Positions 62,803-64,000 of a stretch of 64,000 nucleotides of DNA are shown here, in pieces. Location: contig CM069447.1 of the NCBI GenBank assembly GCA_035610835.1, positions 16,387,992-16,451,991 on the forward strand, read 5' to 3'. Position numbers and translations under genes: made by a program. Source of the DNA: Ophiura sarsii (lineage: Eukaryota; Echinodermata; Ophiuroidea; Amphilepidida; Ophiuridae). Position 1 is the stretch's first letter. Every line of letters starts with the position of its first letter. The notes beneath the pieces were generated by a model, which worked only from the letters and a program-made list of their open reading frames with translations, was not told the origin of the DNA and searched no databases.

Positions 62803-64000
62803 TGATTTTTCTTCTGCTTATGGGGTCCCAATAGTTACTTTTTTATGACTGTAGTCTGAATGTATCAATTTGATTACAACCAAACCAACCACTAAAATCG
62901 CAATGTGTTTCTTTAGTACAACAAGAAAAACGTATAGTATTATACTATAATAATAGACCTTTAATTAGCGGATTTTTGCCTCCACGAGAGGGTTTTTTAA
63001 CCCAAAATTGATATTGATTAGAGGTGACAATATCTACAGCATATATCAAGAAATACTGGTACCTTTTTGTCATTTTGGACCATATAAATTGTAACACAGT
63101 TATTATTATACCACTGTTGACGTTGGAGGCTTTGCTTGTCACGATATGCGACCAAATAGTAATGTTGATAATTTTCCTAATCTTCAATAATGTAAAATGC
63201 AAATGTTAAACACACATCCTTACCATTTATGTTGTAGTAAAGTCTTGGCATTTCCTTTGCATAGTCAATTCTTGTAAAATCAGCTTACACCTAATTAAAA
63301 GTATGTCGAATTCTGCATCCACTGGCCACTCATGCACTGGACCATATTCCATTTTTCGATCTAACAATTCTCTGTAGCTTTAATTTCTGTCCTGTGACTT
63401 TCAGCAGTTGCAGTGCTATCCCTCTAGATGTATACTGGATTCCCTGTCAACCTTTTCATTTCAATTGCTTTAAATTCTCACAACAGATCAACAGTCAGTT
63501 GACAATTTAAAAATCCCAACTGCTGTCGTCCATTTTGTTTATCTGGATCTGTTTCCAAAAAAATCGCCCAAAAGTAGCCCAATTTAGGATTTTGGGCTAC
63601 ATATGTAAATAAAGCTACAAAATGTGTCTTTCTGATGCTACAGATGGAAAATGTGCTCAAAATAATTGAATTGTGAAAGTTATCTGCTCTTTCTAATTAT
63701 GTTACACACAGATAGTGGAAGTGAGCTACATTTCTGTTACAAATACATGGGTCTATTTCATGAATACAGTATACCCCTTTTTGCAGTTTCAGGAGAATTA
63801 TATCAAAATGTTTACATACACAATAAAGGGTATAGAACCACATAATGTACATGGAAAGCGTATAACCTAAGGATTGGAAATATGGTTATTGGAAATAAAT
63901 ATATACAAGGTGACCTAAACATTATACAGGGTGTAACAATTAAAATCTTATATACATATACAAAATGATGATATACTGTTTTTCTTCCACTGTCTAAATA
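62803..64000. other. Right edge, no gene recognised
   Basis: Unassigned AT-rich sequence. At 63926-63940 TATACAGGGTGTAACAATTA looks like the left end of another TA-flanked mariner-like element that would continue beyond the window. Confidence 0.5.

Overview
This is eukaryotic DNA: AT-rich, with short GT-AG exons (39-281 nt) in long introns and very many non-autonomous DNA transposons. It looks like an invertebrate deuterostome (echinoderm or hemichordate grade). That rests on the style of the ciliary gene, an intronless rhodopsin-type GPCR, tRNA-derived SINE heads and TTAGGG-type repeats; the species is not determined.

Layout. From 873 to 41293 the plus strand carries 19 consecutive exons that join without a frame break into 888 codons of a cilia- and flagella-associated protein. 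I read it as CFAP43 (WD-repeat plus coiled-coil, axonemal); its paralogue CFAP44 is the alternative. The N-terminal propeller exons lie left of the window. The last C-terminal exons were not found and may lie beyond the right edge. At 44271-46655 on the same strand is a complete intronless class A GPCR of 794 residues. Its third intracellular loop is about 520 residues long and contains 17 copies of a 15-residue (45-bp) repeat. From 46.7 to 64 kb there is no intact gene, only transposon relics, low-complexity DNA and, on the minus strand near 61.4-62.8 kb, a decayed C2H2 zinc-finger gene split by a 667-bp inverted-repeat element.

Mobile DNA. At least eight inverted-repeat families are visible. 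Many are flanked by TTAA, as in piggyBac-type insertion, and others by TA, as in Tc1/mariner. No transposase was seen. Highlights are a 4.55-kb palindrome at 10864-15414 inside a CFAP43 intron, nested insertions at 55769-57107, and a composite-transposon-like structure at 32960-37994 whose outer ends share the direct repeat TCAT. A LINE reverse-transcriptase fragment lies at about 20.7-21.0 kb and a tRNA-Ser-like sequence at 17626-17707.

Most unusual feature. Several CFAP43 exons have extra partial copies in adjacent introns, often including a splice site. These are eight copies of one acceptor in a 141-bp tandem array, an exon present three times with copy 2 still spliceable in frame, five copies of one donor, and three further exon fragments. 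The large palindrome lies between exons 6 and 7 and would form a long hairpin in the pre-mRNA.
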